Positions 46,840-58,325 of a DNA stretch of 64,000 nucleotides are shown one piece after another. A model generated the notes under the pieces. It was not told where the DNA came from. It did no database searches and worked only from the letters and a program-made list of their open reading frames with translations. The stretch is from Piliocolobus tephrosceles (lineage: Eukaryota; Chordata; Mammalia; Primates; Cercopithecidae): contig NW_022326531.1 of the NCBI RefSeq assembly GCF_002776525.5, positions 810,845 to 874,844 on the forward strand, given 5' to 3'. The position numbers were made by a program, and so were the translations under genes. Each line of letters begins with the position of its first letter. Position 1 is the stretch's first letter.

Positions 46840-47010
46840 GGTCCAAATCGACTCACTTCCCTACAACACTTCAAGACCCTTCACGGTTGCCCATCAATTG
46901 CAAGGCCAAATCTCAACTCCTCATCTGACTTTCATGGCCTTTTACACTCTGGCTCTTGCTGCTGTCCCCCTCCTTGCTTCAATCACACAGTATGTGTGGC
47001 TCTCCTACCT
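46840..47010 (+). mobile_element. L2 LINE fragment
   Basis: 'aacacttcaagacccttcac' then 'ggttgcccatcaattgcaag', 'gccaaatctcaactcctcat' and 'catggccttttacactctgg' are sense L2 ORF2-end blocks (CTTCAGTGGCTCCCCATTGCC … AAGGCCC…CTGGCCC). Confidence 0.75.
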
Positions 47011-47239
47011 CTTGCTATGACTTTTCAGACACACAGGAAGGAGATTTGGGGAGGTTGAAAAAGGTACAATAATCCATATCACCTGGAGGCTTTTTGCAAC
47101 TGCACATGTCCTTCTCACTCTTCTCAAAGATTTCATATTTCCCAACAGGGGTGAAGAACCCTGTTGAGCATGACTGCAGCCCCTAGGCACTGTTTATACT
47201 GAGAAGGTGCCACGTCCCCTAGCTGTATGAAAATAGATG
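47011..47239. other. Spacer within L2, unassigned
   Basis: Sequence between two L2 blocks that does not align in my reading; possibly a decayed insertion. Confidence 0.35.
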
Positions 47240-47610
47240 AAAGATGGAACAGTAATGCTCTACCTGTTTGCTGTATAAAATCCAAATCTTCCTTTAGAAT
47301 TCTTCTCAAATATTAAGCCTTCTCTGAAGCCCTCTCTGTCTCCTATTATCAGGGGTTATGTAGCACATTGTATTTGGTTAAACTATTTCAGATGACTATG
47401 ATTTGGCCATTTTGGCCCATAAGAAACTCACTGTAACATGCTTCAATCTACTGGTAGATCCACACACACACATCTCACTGCATTTTAATCCTTTGTTTAT
47501 AAGCCTGTCTTGAACTTAGACTGTTACCCCTTGGTGTACATTGTATCCCTGACAACCAGCACTATTGCCGGGCATGTAGTACATGCTCTGTAAGTATTGA
47601 ATAAAATGAT
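47240..47610 (+). mobile_element. L2 LINE 3' end
   Basis: Continuation of L2: 'ttcttctcaaatattaagcc', 'ttctctgaagccctctctgt', 'tgaacttagactgttacccc', and the 3' terminus 'gccgggcatgtagtacatgc' followed by a TATTGAATAAA tail. Confidence 0.75.
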
Positions 47611-47874
47611 ATTTTCTATTAAAATAATTAAACCTAATATCCAATAATAGTAGAATAGTGATAGTTTGTAGCCATGAAAAGTAGAAGTTGAGCGTTAAAA
47701 TATGAACAACTTGCAGTAATACTTATAGTCTAACAACAAGTTTAAAATATATAAGAATGTTTATGCAAATAGACAAAACATGAAATATAAGAAATTTTAG
47801 GGTGAGTGATGGGATTATGATTATTTTTCTCATTTACAAGTATTTTTAACTTATTATACATAGCAAGTATGTGC
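47611..47874. other. AT-rich sequence, nothing recognised
   Basis: Unassigned sequence between L2 relics. Confidence 0.4.
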
Positions 47875-47990
47875 TATTCAGTCACTACCGAGGGCATAGA
47901 ATGTCTTAAATCTTTGTACTTCCTTGCAGTTAGCACAATACATGTGTGTTATAGATGATCAATAATGATCTGTTGAATGAAACTTTTAAG
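47875..47990 (+). mobile_element. L2 LINE 3' terminus relic
   Basis: 'ccgagggcatagaatgtctt', 'cagttagcacaatacatgtg', then 'agatgatcaataatgatctg' and 'ttgaatgaaac' fit GAGGGCAGGGACTGTGTCTT…GCACAGTGCC…GCTCAATAAATATTTGTTGAATGAA. Confidence 0.7.
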
Positions 47991-49034
47991 TGCCCTAGTG
48001 TAATGTAAGGGAAATCACAGTCAGACAGTATTTTGTTAAGGGACCTTAATGAGCCAAATCCAAACTTGCTTTATTGAATTAAGAAGCACTGGTGAAAGAG
48101 GTAAAAATGGGTCCTATACCATTCACTATCTTACTCCCATAGACCCCACAACCTGTATACTAAGGGTGGTTATGAGGCCAAACTTCCCAAGACAGTTTGT
48201 CTAAAATAAGAGGCATCTATAGGAAGAAAAATTTCAAGTTCTTGTTGATTTTGCTTTTTGACTTTTTTGTCCCATTTGTGCTATGGGTAAAATTATCAAA
48301 AGGATAAAAGCAGAGGTGCCTTTGCCTAGTACTTCCATTTCTTTGAGTGCTGGCAACGTACAGTTTTCTTAGATACCTGGAGCGGCTTAAGAATCCACTC
48401 TTGATCCCTGCTTGTCAGCATTCTGTCTCCACTCCAGAATGAACAGAGACTATGTTTCTAGAAAAGCCAACTTCTTCTTTGTTACTATTTCCTTTCTCAT
48501 GTCTTCTTGCTCCCTCTATACTAATTTTCTCCACTGTGAAGCTTGCATGAAATAAATTGCAGTGAAACATAATGGCAACTGCAGTGAAAGAAGAAATGGT
48601 TAAATCAAGAGCTCCTATTCTGGTTGGAGTTTATTACTTCCTTGTCTTTGGACAGTGGCCTCTTGTGGGGACACCACTGAGAGACAGCATCATAGCTCAT
48701 AGGTCCCAATGTGGTGCTTTGACCTAATTAGTTTATTTTCACTGCTATGTAAAAAGATCCTAGAGAAAAAAAATAGACCTTTCCAGGTGTGAGCTATTAC
48801 CCTAAAATAGCATTTCCCACCTGCACTAGTCTGTGATCATTGTCCATTAGTAGATGTCAGAGGACACATTGTCTTCTATCCAAGACTCACAGGATTGGAA
48901 GACTTGAAAAATAAATAAATAAATAATGGTATATTTTCATGGTAGAAAACTATTCGTATGTAATCTGTAGGAGGAAAACATAAAAACGTATCTTGCACAT
49001 TTTAAAACTAGCATATAGAATAACAAACAATGCA
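47991..49034. other. Nothing recognised; short (AAAT)n at 48906-48926
   Basis: The only repeat is a 21-bp AAAT microsatellite. No credible coding frame. Confidence 0.4.
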
Positions 49035-49345
49035 TTTTATTTATTTATTTATTTATTTATTGAGACAGAGTCTCGTTCTGCCACCCAGGCTTGAGTGGAG
49101 TGCAGTGGCTTCATCTCTACTGACTGCAACCTCCACCTCCTGGATTCAAGTGATTCTCATGCCTCAGCCTCCCAAGTAACTGGGATTGTAGGCGTGCACC
49201 GCCATGCCTATCTTTTTTTTTTTTTAGTAGAGACAGGGTTTCACCAAGTTGGCCCGGCTGGTCTTGAACTCCTGACCTCAAGTGATCCGCTCACCTTGGC
49301 CTCCTAAAATGTTAGGATTACAGATGTAAGCAACCAAGCCTAGCC
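49035..49345 (-). mobile_element. AluS-like (antisense) with (TTTA)n tail
   Basis: The plus strand starts with a (TTTA)n stretch (49035-49060, the mutated A-tail), then 'gagacagagtctcgttctgc' through to 'taagcaaccaagcctagcc'. Flanks CAATGCATTTTA and CAATAAATTTTA may be a target duplication with two mismatches. The plus frame at 49095-49307 is Alu-derived. Confidence 0.94.
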
Positions 49346-49660
49346 ATAAGCAATAAATTTTAGACAAGCTACCTCAATTCTCTCCAGTTTACATTATGTT
49401 TTAGAAAGCCTTTTTTTTTTTACATTTAAAAGTAACCATGTACAGAATAAGAAAATCTCATTTTCTATGGGAAACAGTATAAAGCAAACTGTAATGATGA
49501 TTAAAACAAATGAATAACCCTATTACAAACTTAACTGTGCATTTATACAATTCAGAATCAATCAAGATGTAGATTTTACATTAATAATAGGAAAAAAATA
49601 ATTCAAAAGAGATCTAAGCCACCAAACAGAACCATAATTTCTTCTGGCATGTCTAACCAC
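49346..49660. other. AT-rich sequence, nothing recognised
   Basis: No gene or named repeat. Confidence 0.4.
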
Positions 49661-49752
49661 ATATATATATATATTTTATATATAGTATATATTATATATA
49701 TTTTTATATATTATATATAATTTTATATATATATATATATAATATATATTTA
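49661..49752. repeat. (TA)n-rich palindromic repeat
   Basis: About 90 bp composed only of A and T, built from ATATAT runs broken by TTTT, AATTTT and AGT. Many self-complementary segments could extrude as hairpins. Confidence 0.95.
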
Positions 49753-50535
49753 TCTCCTCTGCCTTTTCTCACTCTCCCATTCCAGTGGAGTATGTTTGTT
49801 TGTTTGAGTGTTTGGGCAATTGATGTGTTTTTCCAGTTCCCCTAGTAGAGTTTATTGCACTGTTAAGCTACTGTGCAGTATATTAGGGAGAATTAGATCC
49901 CAGAATTTAGAATTTGCAGCCATGTGGTACCTTTTCTAATCAGATGAAAATGTCAAGAAATTTATCTAAGAGTAGAGTAGGAGGGCTGAAATGCTGAATA
50001 TTCTCAATTTCAATGTAAAAAAAGATTTGAGAATTATAGTGCTTGCAACTAAAGATACAAACAGTAACAAAAGTGAGTATTTTAAAGCTTTATTTTTGCA
50101 TTCGAGGTCTATAAGCTATTGTTGCTACTGTATATTTTAAAAATATATTCTTTCCAATAAAAATATTGGCCATTATTCTTGTTGCCAACAATAAGAAGAA
50201 TATTCAAAAAGTGAAGTACAACATGGAGTAAACAAATATTTTCATAATACACTTTAATATGTACTCATGATTAAGAAATTAAGGATAATCCATAAATAAA
50301 ACGATGATATAATAGTTTAGAGAGTTAAGACTTAGGAAGTAGTAAATAAAATATTTATCTGTGTTATGCAAATATAATCCTTAGTATACAGTATTTGATT
50401 AATAGGAGTTCTCCTATATGTCATGCATAAGCTTGTAGCAGAGAGAAACCTCTGCATAAGCTCAGGCATTCAAGCACGCAAGAAACAGTTTTCTGTATTT
50501 TGCTGTTGCTGAACTTAATTTGTATTCTGGGCCCT
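49753..50535. other. AT-rich sequence, nothing recognised
   Basis: No gene or named repeat. Confidence 0.4.
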
Positions 50536-51060
50536 GGTTTCATCAAGTGGCAGAAGCTCAGTCTCAGTCAGCGCTGACTGACTGTCCTCCAGGACTGTGT
50601 CTACAAAATGCCAGGTGGGGGGCCATCTGGCCCTCAGTGTCATCAGCTACCCCTGCTGGCACCCACTGAGACTTCCTTCTTCCAGTCTGCTCTGTGGTCA
50701 CTGGTCCTTGTACGTTGCTACTGCAGCCTCCTTGTCCTCATTCCAAGGACACATTAGGCCTTCTGGCTCTATGAGTATTTTTCATTGGAGAAATTTTGCT
50801 TCTGCTGTACTGCTTCAGGCTAAAGGAAACTGTCAGCTGTCTCAGCCCACAGGCCCAGGCACACTTTGCTCTTTGGGAGCCCCAATTCATCAAAGGTTTT
50901 AGTCATTTTCTTCCAGTATGGAGACTTGATCTATGGATGTCAGTAAAGCACTGTCTTTACCAGTGATGTCACAAATGTCTAGACTTTTCATTTTTGCTCC
51001 TCATTTTCTTGCTCTTCTCAGCCTATGGAACTTTGCCCTGAAGAGAAAGCAAATACAGGA
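50536..51060. other. G+C-richer unassigned block with an 18-bp palindrome
   Basis: This block is visibly richer in G+C than its neighbours and matches no repeat I know. It holds a perfect 18-bp palindrome TCAGTCAGCGCTGACTGA at 50564-50581. A 101-codon plus frame at 50597-50902 has no domain or motif I recognise. It may be decayed transposon or LTR sequence, or single-copy DNA. Confidence 0.45.
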
Positions 51061-51227
51061 AAAACAACTTCTTTACTGACTATGCGTTCTTCCAAGTAAT
51101 TTTGGATGTTTGAACTCAAAATCTAATAGGTAATTTTATTTCTGTTGAATTGTAATGTATCAGCCACTACTGGAGACAATCAATATACAACTTTTTATTT
51201 TGTATTATTTATTTATTTTTTATTATG

Positions 51228-51233
<6 letters not shown>

Positions 51234-51263
<30 letters not shown>
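51234..51263. repeat. (TA)n microsatellite
   Basis: About 14 TA units directly upstream of the T run of an antisense Alu. Confidence 0.95.
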
Positions 51264-51266
<3 letters not shown>

Positions 51267-51274
51267 AGTATATA

Positions 51275-51570
51275 TTTTTTTTTTTTTTTGAGTCAGAATC
51301 TTGCTCTGCTGCCCAGACTGGAGTGCAGTGACACGATCTCGGCTCACTGCAACCTCTGCCTCCCAGATTCAAGTGATTCTCCTGCCTCAGCCTCCTGAGT
51401 AGCTGGGATTACAGGCATGTGCCACGATGCCCAGATAATTTTTGTATTTTTTGTAGAAACAGGTTTCATCATGTTGGCCAGGCTGGTCTCAAACTCCTGG
51501 TCTCAGGTGATCTGCCCACCTCAGCCTCCCAAAGTGCTAGGATTACAGGCATGAGCCACTGCTCCCAGCC
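51275..51570 (-). mobile_element. Alu SINE, AluS-like (antisense)
   Basis: T15 run then 'gagtcagaatcttgctctgc' through to 'gagccactgctcccagcc'. Full length and dimeric with about 10% divergence by eye. A target duplication is not clear because the left flank is a TA repeat. Confidence 0.95.
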
Positions 51571-51970
51571 CCGATATAGAACATCCTAACTGCTGTCTGA
51601 ATTAGGGGGAGGGCTATATGCTAAAAAAAGATACTAAGTGCAGAAGTCACATTGATAATATAATGATAAACCAAGCCCCTAGAGATAAATGTTTAGGTAG
51701 TCAGATAAAATTAATTAAACTTATATTAATGTATTTATATATCTGATACTGAACAGTATAGTGGTGTTTCACTTATTTCCATATTGGATACTGACTGATA
51801 TAGAATATATGTTTCTAGATTTGAAACTTTTTCTTGTAGTAACCATTGGAAAAAACTGAAAACATCAGCATCACATTAGAATGAAGCTCTATGTAATCAA
51901 ATTCTGAAAGGCTAAAGAAATGTGATCTGCCTTTATTCAATAATAAATTTTGAAGTGCCTCTGAGATTTA

Positions 51971-52310
51971 ATGCCCTTGGATGATGCTCGCTTAAAACCA
52001 TTTCTCTCACCTGAAGAATTAGATGTTGGAGAGCAGAAATTCTGGGTTGCAGTACATGATGAAGGTCTGGAAAGTTTGACTTTTATTTTGGTCATTGAAG
52101 TTAAGGCACATGCTTTGGAAACCAGATGAGTGGCTGTCATTATTGGCAAATGATTATGAAACTGAAGAGACTTTAGACAGGACCAGCCCATATCCCAACA
52201 AAGGTGTTCATAGGCAGCCTTGTCATTTTCCTCCAAGAAACAATTTTAGATGTTTGGCAGCACATGATCAAGTGCTTAATTTAGTACCCAGAATCTCACA
52301 ACATAGATAG
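51971..52310 (+). pseudogene. Unrecognised coding-like remnant with apparent frameshift
   Basis: Two overlapping plus-strand frames together read like one interrupted polypeptide. The first (51971-52129, 52 codons) starts 'MPLDDARLKPFLSPEELDVG' and has well-mixed, acidic composition unlike AT-rich chance frames. The second (52095-52310, phase shifted by one) contains 'WKPDEWLSLLANDYETEETL' and ends 'LVPRISQHR'. No repeat family or named protein is recognised. It has no visible introns, promoter or poly(A) tail. It could be a decayed retrocopy, a transposon-protein fossil or a coincidence. The 99-codon minus frame 51937-52236 is a shadow of the same low-stop stretch. Confidence 0.3.
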
Positions 52311-52312
52311 TA

Positions 52313-53426
52313 GTAGTAATTGAGAAAAACTCAATCCAGATATTATCAGCAGTTGATCATGGGGATGGAACAATTTTCACAGTCCTCTCTTGTAACGTCC
52401 TTGTAGTTGCTGGTATGACTCTTGGTATAGCCTCCTGATAATAATGTGTTCACTGCACTCAGTCTTAAATTGAATCATTTTACATAGGCCAAGTTGAATA
52501 ATATTTTCCAAAGATAAAGGCAATAATTATGTGCAGAATGGTTACACTAGAGAAATAACTAATAGTAAATAGATTGATGGATGTATGGGATGGTTAGATA
52601 GATAGATATGTGGGTAAATATCCTCTTCAGAAAATAATTTGATAGGCACTACTACTAGTGGGTTTTTTTGTGGCTGCTTCATGGTCATAGTAATAAAGCC
52701 ATATGATGCGCATTACAAGAATTCCTGTACACTAATTAAACCTAAAATGACTTGACATTATAATGTCATACATGAAAAAATATATTATGGGAAGGGGAAA
52801 ATAGTGATCTGCCAGGATATCTCTGCTTTGATTCCTGTGGCGTTAATAATCAGATTTTATTGTGCTCATTCAACTTGACCCAGCTTCTTTTCATTTTCAA
52901 TTCATGTATATAGTTATTGAAATTATAAATCATGCTATATTATTTTAAGCAAATTTTTCCATAACATTCATGAATTACTTAATTCACAAATATTTATTAA
53001 CTTTCTTATTCATGTAAGAATCTTGGTCTAGGAACTTAAATCTTGTTCAGCATGGCTGAATCTTAGTTTAAGAAGGTCAATAGTGGAATAGCTATGCCTG
53101 ATGCTTCTTTGCTTTTTATATGAAATATTTGGATGAGAAAACCAAGCCTGTGCTTTATTAAGAAAGTAGTCATATTTTGAAAGAGACTGAGCTTTGCATT
53201 GCCTTTCAGAGGAAATTATGGAGCTTTAAATTTATATTATATGTTCCCCGTAAGAAATTAATTAAATTAGAATTTTTTTAGGCTCTAGAGCCTACCAATT
53301 AAACTAGGATTTAAATTGGTTTTGACTCAGAATATCTTCACCTAGTGTTCTCTTTGTTCTGAAATATTTAATCAAAATAGTGGTGTTAGGAGAAATAATT
53401 GAGATCCAAACACAGAAGCACTCTTT
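52313..53426. other. AT-rich sequence, nothing recognised
   Basis: A short GATA run lies near 52594-52608. No gene or named repeat; a weak L2/MIR-like patch may exist near 52975-53000. Confidence 0.4.
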
Positions 53427-54740
53427 CTTATTTTTATTGGAAATGTAATAATTACACGTATTTATGGAATGCAGAGTGATCTTTCAACACATATATATGA
53501 TGTGTAATGATCAAATATGAGTAATTAGCATATCCATCACCTCAAACTTATTATTTCTTTGTATTGGGCACATTCAAAATCTTCTCTTCCAGTTATTTGA
53601 AAATATACAATAAATTACTGTGTACTCTACTTACCCTACAGTGCTGTAGAACACTGGAACTTATTTCTTACATCTTGCTGTAATTTTATACCTGCTAGCC
53701 AAACTCTCCATATCCTCCCTTTCCCCATCCTTCAGGGTCTGATAGTAATGCGCACGACTTCTGCATAATATACTGTCCTGCAGGCTCATCCCTGTTGCTG
53801 CAAATGACACAATTTCATTCTTTTTATGTCTAAATAGTGTTCCATTTTGTATATCTACACTTTATCCATTCGTCTGTTGATGGACATATTGGTTGATTCC
53901 GTATTTTGGCTATTGTGAATAATGCTGCAATGAACATGACAGTGCAGATACCAGAAATTATACTGATTTCATTTCCTTTGGATAAATACCCAGGAGCAAG
54001 ATTGCTGGATCATATGTCAGTTCTATTTTTAATTTTTTGAGAAACCTCCATATTGTTGTCCTTAATGCCTTACTAATTTACATTCCTACCAACAGTGTAT
54101 GAGTTCCTATTTCTCCACATTCTCACCAGCATTTATTATTTGTTTTCTCTTTATGATAATAATCGTTCTAACTGGAGTGAGATATTTCATTGTGGTCTTG
54201 ACTTACATTTCTCTGAATATTAGGATTTTTAAAATATATCTGTTGACCATTTGTGTATCTTCTTTGGATAAAAGTTTGTTCATATATTTTGCTTTTTAAA
54301 AATCAGATTATTTAGGGGTTTGCTATTGAACTTTTTGAGTTCCTTATGTATTCCAGAAATTAATCCTTTGTCTGATACATAGGTTGCAAATATTTTCTTC
54401 TATACTGTAGGTTGTTTCTGTACTCTGTTGATTGTTCTATTTGCTGTGCAGAATCCTTTTAGTTTGGTGTAATTCCATTTGTCTATGTTGGCTTTTCTAG
54501 TTTGTGCTTTTGAAGTCTTACCCAAAGAATATTTTTCCAGAACAAGGTCATGAAGCATTTTCTCTGTATTTTCTTCTGTTAGTTTCATAGTTTAGGACCT
54601 TACTTTCAAGTCTTTAATCCATTTTGAGTTGGTTTTTGTGTATGGTGAGAGACAGGTTCTAGTTACATTTATCTGCATGTGGATATCCAGTTTTCCAAGC
54701 ACTGTATATTGAAGAGAGTGTCTCTTCCCCAACTGGAAAG
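53427..54740 (-). mobile_element. Old L1 (L1MA/L1PB-like), 3' 1.3 kb, antisense
   Basis: Reverse complement of an L1 3' UTR and ORF2 end. 3' UTR landmarks are 'gtgtaatgatcaaatatgag', 'tagcatatccatcacctcaa' and 'ctacagtgctgtagaacact'. ORF2 landmarks are 'gctattgtgaataatgctgc', 'ttctccacattctcaccagc' and 'ttaatccattttgagttgg'. It ends near 'gaagagagtgtctcttcccc'. It is more diverged than the L1 at 4253-5819 and retains no function. Confidence 0.93.
54400..54588 (-). pseudogene. L1 ORF2p remnant
   Basis: A 62-codon frame containing 'KANIDKWNYTKLKGFCTANR', homologous to 'KAKIDKWDLTKLKNFFSTKE' in the younger L1 at 5075-5350. It is a fossil of ORF2p downstream of the RT domain. Confidence 0.9.
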
Positions 54741-55129
54741 CTTTCATATATTCCTAGTTTACATCTTTCCATAATGTCTCCTCTCTGAAGATATCTCCTA
54801 TTACTCTCTTCTTGCAAAATAATCTCTGTAATATCACAATCTATTTTTCAATAAGCCAGTTTTCAGAAATGCTCAAAATTTGAGACTATAAATTATCTCT
54901 GTCTATAGTAATTCTTCAGTTGGTTGAACAGTAGGTAGGAACCTTCTTGCTGTTGATTCATCTTCTAATACCCACACAGATGTAGGTACATGAAAATAGA
55001 ACAATACAAGAACACCTCACATTACATCGCAACTGACAATTTCATGGAAAAAAAAATAAACCACTTCCTTAGCTTTGGAAAAGACGAACTAGTTAATGAG
55101 GTAGTAGATAATTGTATGTAAATTTTTAA
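54741..55129. other. Nothing recognised
   Basis: Unassigned sequence after the L1. Confidence 0.4.
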
Positions 55130-55345
55130 ATTGAGCAGTGTTCTGTAGAATCAAAGAGACCTGCATTTGAATCCTGATTTTTTTCTTTTCTAGATGTATT
55201 AAATTGTTCAAGTTATTTAACTTTTCTGTTACACAGTTTGCTCATCTATGCTAGTAAAACAAGCCTACAGGTTATTGTGAAAATTGAATTAGTATGAAAT
55301 TTTTGAGAGACATGTATATGGCACATAGTAGGGCATCTATATGTA
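55130..55345 (+). mobile_element. MIR SINE
   Basis: 'agaatcaaagagacctgcat' then 'ttgaatcctgatttt', 'aagttatttaacttttctg', 'cacagtttgctcatctatgc', 'caggttattgtgaaaattga' and 'tggcacatagtagggcatct' give the complete MIR order. Confidence 0.9.
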
Positions 55346-56681
55346 TATTCCCTTTATTTGTGGCAGCAGCGAACAGATACAATCTTATTCATTGAATTCT
55401 TCTGGAAATAGCTCTTTGATTTTGAGGCTCATTTCTCAAAGTCAGCGATTATTTTTAATGCTGAGAATGAATGACAGAGTGGGCTTTGTTTGCATTTTTA
55501 TCATGTGAAGATTAATATAAGCTTTATAATAGTGTGTAAAATAATAAATGCCTTGTAAAAATAAATGTGTGTGTAACAGACAACTCAGAGAAAATGGGAC
55601 ATAGAAAATTCTCTTTTATGTAACATGTAATTAATCTGTAGAAGATTTTCCTGTATCTAGTTAGACAACTAACTAATTGCTGAGCCAGTTAAACAATTGG
55701 ACAGATATGAAATTAACATTAATAGGGAAATATGACTGTGCTTTAGGGAATATGCTTATCGGAAATAAAGTATGTGCTTAACATTTTTGATTACACCACA
55801 CTCTGTCCATGGCTGTAAATTTCTTTCTAGCACCTTGGCTATTGTTGTGGGTCTGTGTGAACTACCACCAAGTTGGAAGCCAGCTAATACCCAAGAATAT
55901 TTTCTCTGATCTCCACCCATTATCTTTTCTTTTTGGTTAACTGACATCCAGGGAGGCTCACTTGACCTGAGAACAAGGAACCGTTTTTAGTAAAAAGTAC
56001 TAGACGCAGGCATATACTTGCTTCCTACTGAAACAGAAAGTGTATTATTACAACTCTTCAGGAGTCTGCAGAGGAAGTTCATAAGTTCCTGCATCAGGGG
56101 ACTGACTCTACCAAATTTTCAACTCACAAGTAGAATTCCCCACGAACTGCCCTACCTGGAGTTATCTATTAACAATTAAAGAACTGAAGAAAAGCTTTAT
56201 GGTCTGGAATCTCAAGGTAGCTGTCCATGAGTCTAATCCAGCCAGAACATATGCTTTGTGTGTCCAGCATGATAATTGATAAGAACATTGGAGGTGAATG
56301 CCTTTAAATGAGGAATGCTCTGCCTGGTTTTACCACAGTCTTCACTGAAACAGATTATCTTAAGTTTGTGAATTTGAGATTGCAACTCCTGATATAAAAT
56401 AACTTTAATTGAGAAAGAAAACAACAAGTAGAGACTTTACAGAATTCTGTAAAATACAAAATGGCATGCAAAAGTAAGTGGTGACCTAAAAGTCAACAGA
56501 GTGAAAAAAAAAGAAAATGACAAATTATCTTTGAAACAATATATAACTAAAGTATTGAACATCATGATTTATGTGGTTAGATAGAAATTATTTGCTGGGT
56601 GCATTAACATAACACATAAAGTAATGTTTATAGACACCCATCTAAGAAGTCACACAAAAACATTTTCAAGAACATAAAATG
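55346..56681. other. Nothing recognised
   Basis: No named repeat or credible coding frame; the minus frames at 55756-55947 and 56233-56427 have no motif. Confidence 0.4.
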
Positions 56682-56815
56682 TTTTTTTTTTTTTTTTAGT
56701 AGAGATGAGATTTCACCATGTTAGCCAGGATGGTCTCGATATCCTGACCTTGTGATCCATCTGCCTTGGCCTCCCAAAGTGCTAGGATTACAGGCGTGAG
56801 CCACCATGCCCGGCC
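56682..56815 (-). mobile_element. Half-Alu: left monomer with its own poly(A)
   Basis: A 16-T run followed directly by 'agtagagatgagatttcacc' and ending 'gagccaccatgcccggcc'. Only the Alu left (5') monomer is present, and the A-tail sits where the central A-rich linker would be. The internal state ('gttagccaggatggtctcga', 'gaccttgtgatcc') is AluY- or AluSc-like, so it is not an ancient FLAM monomer. Confidence 0.9.
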
Positions 56816-56975
56816 AGATAACTTCTAATATACCTCTCCATTCCCAGTGTCTATAATTTCACAATTTTTTCCTGCTGTCTCAAGCCAATCTTTCATTATA
56901 ATTCTTCTCTCAAATATTTTTGGAGAGGTCAGATAGGTAGGGAAGAAGAATTAGAATTGAATCTCTCAAAGCATG
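56816..56975. other. Spacer between two Alus
   Basis: Unassigned 160 bp. Confidence 0.5.
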
Positions 56976-57292
56976 TTTCTTTTCTTTTCTTTCTTTCTTT
57001 TTTTTTTTTTGTGATGGAGTTTCACTCTTGGTGCCCAGGCAGGAGTGCAATGGCACGATCTCGGCTCACCACAACCTCCGCCTCCCGGGTTAAAGTGATT
57101 CTCCTGCCTCAGCCTCCCAAGTAACTGGAATTACAGGCATGTGCCACCACACCTGGTAAATTTTGTATTTTTAGTGGAGACAGGGTTTCTCCATGTTGAT
57201 GAGGCTAGTCTTGAACTCCCAAACTCAGGTGATCCACCTGCCTCGGCCTCCCAAAGCGCTGGGATTACAGGTGTGAGCCGCCACACCCGGCC
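56976..57292 (-). mobile_element. AluS-like (antisense) with CTTT-rich tail
   Basis: T/C-rich (CTTT)n start (about 56976-57011), then 'gatggagtttcactcttggt' through 'gtgagccgccacacccggcc'. Frames at 57131-57325 and 57225-57431 on the minus strand are Alu in sense. Confidence 0.95.
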
Positions 57293-57935
57293 ATAAAATG
57301 GTTTTGTGATTAGGTCCAACAACATGTGAAACGTAAGCCATCAAAGCCCTTTGTACAAAGGTGGTCAGTGTGGTTGGCATGGTGTGGCCATCGTTTTCAG
57401 CCCTTGCTTTAAAGCAAACAGGAAGGAACAATTAGTTTCAAGCTATTTGGATTTTTAACTATTAATAAAAGTAAATTAAATTTAAAGAAGAAATTTAAGA
57501 TCTACATATGTTCTCATAATCACTAATGGCTACTTCACTTTACTTCGTTCTAGGAGATAGAGTGGAAGAGTTTGCATGCAGGTGTGTGCTTGAATATGTC
57601 TGTGTATGTTTGTCTTACTCATTCCATCACTTCCAAGTGTTTCTGGGATGGTGGCTTCCAGTCATGAAGAACCTAAGAAGTGGAGTGGGGTCAGCATTGA
57701 CAGAGAACCTGGGGTGTGTTCTCCACTAATCAGGGTGTGCTGTGCTACTAAAATTGCACTTCTGGCACTTGCTTTCCCACTCTGTCCCTTAAGGCAAAAT
57801 TACTGTGACAGGATAAAGAGTGGGATAGAAGAATAAATTCTGGCTTTGAAAGATTAGATATGGTTTCCTCCCCTTTCCATGTTTCAAACCCTCAGAAAAA
57901 TTTGAAGATTTCACTGGATATCAATCTCCAAGACG
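57293..57935. other. Nothing recognised
   Basis: Two overlapping plus frames (57526-57729 and 57606-57836) have no motif and exclude each other. Confidence 0.4.
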
Positions 57936-57957
57936 TAATAATAATAATAATAATGAT
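57936..57957. repeat. (AAT)n microsatellite
   Basis: Seven AAT/TAA units. Confidence 0.93.
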
Positions 57958-58159
57958 AAAGTAATTGCTTTACGAGGGATAAAAATATGGGTAAGACATT
58001 GGAGTCTCAGCCTCTTTCCATGGAGACTTTGACATTATCATAATTTCCTTACTATATATTCTCGTAGTTTATAAATCTCTTCTCAGTAATCTCATTGCCA
58101 GTTTTCCCCGAACTCAATCATCTTATGAGTGAATGCCAAATTCATCTTCTTGAATCATA

Positions 58160-58325
58160 TGACTCCTTATTTACAACACTTCCAAAGTCCGTTCATGCCA
58201 TTCCTCAATTCCAATACTTTCAAAGACTTCTCATTTCCTACAATTAAGACTCATTTTTTTCTGCATGGCATTTGATGTTCAATATCTAAACTCACTTCTC
58301 TCTTTTCTTTAGTGAGCCGTACTCT
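58160..58325 (+). mobile_element. L2 LINE fragment (left of MER5A)
   Basis: 'tgactccttatttacaacac' followed by 'ttccaaagtccgttcatgcc' and 'tttctgcatggcatttgatg' resemble the L2 ORF2 end (…AAAACCCTTCA…TGGC…AAGGCC). Diverged. Confidence 0.5.

Noticed and set aside
46606..47058. 150-codon plus-strand open frame
   Set aside because: It starts inside a truncated antisense Alu and ends in L2 sequence. The peptide is a read-through of two repeats, with no domain.
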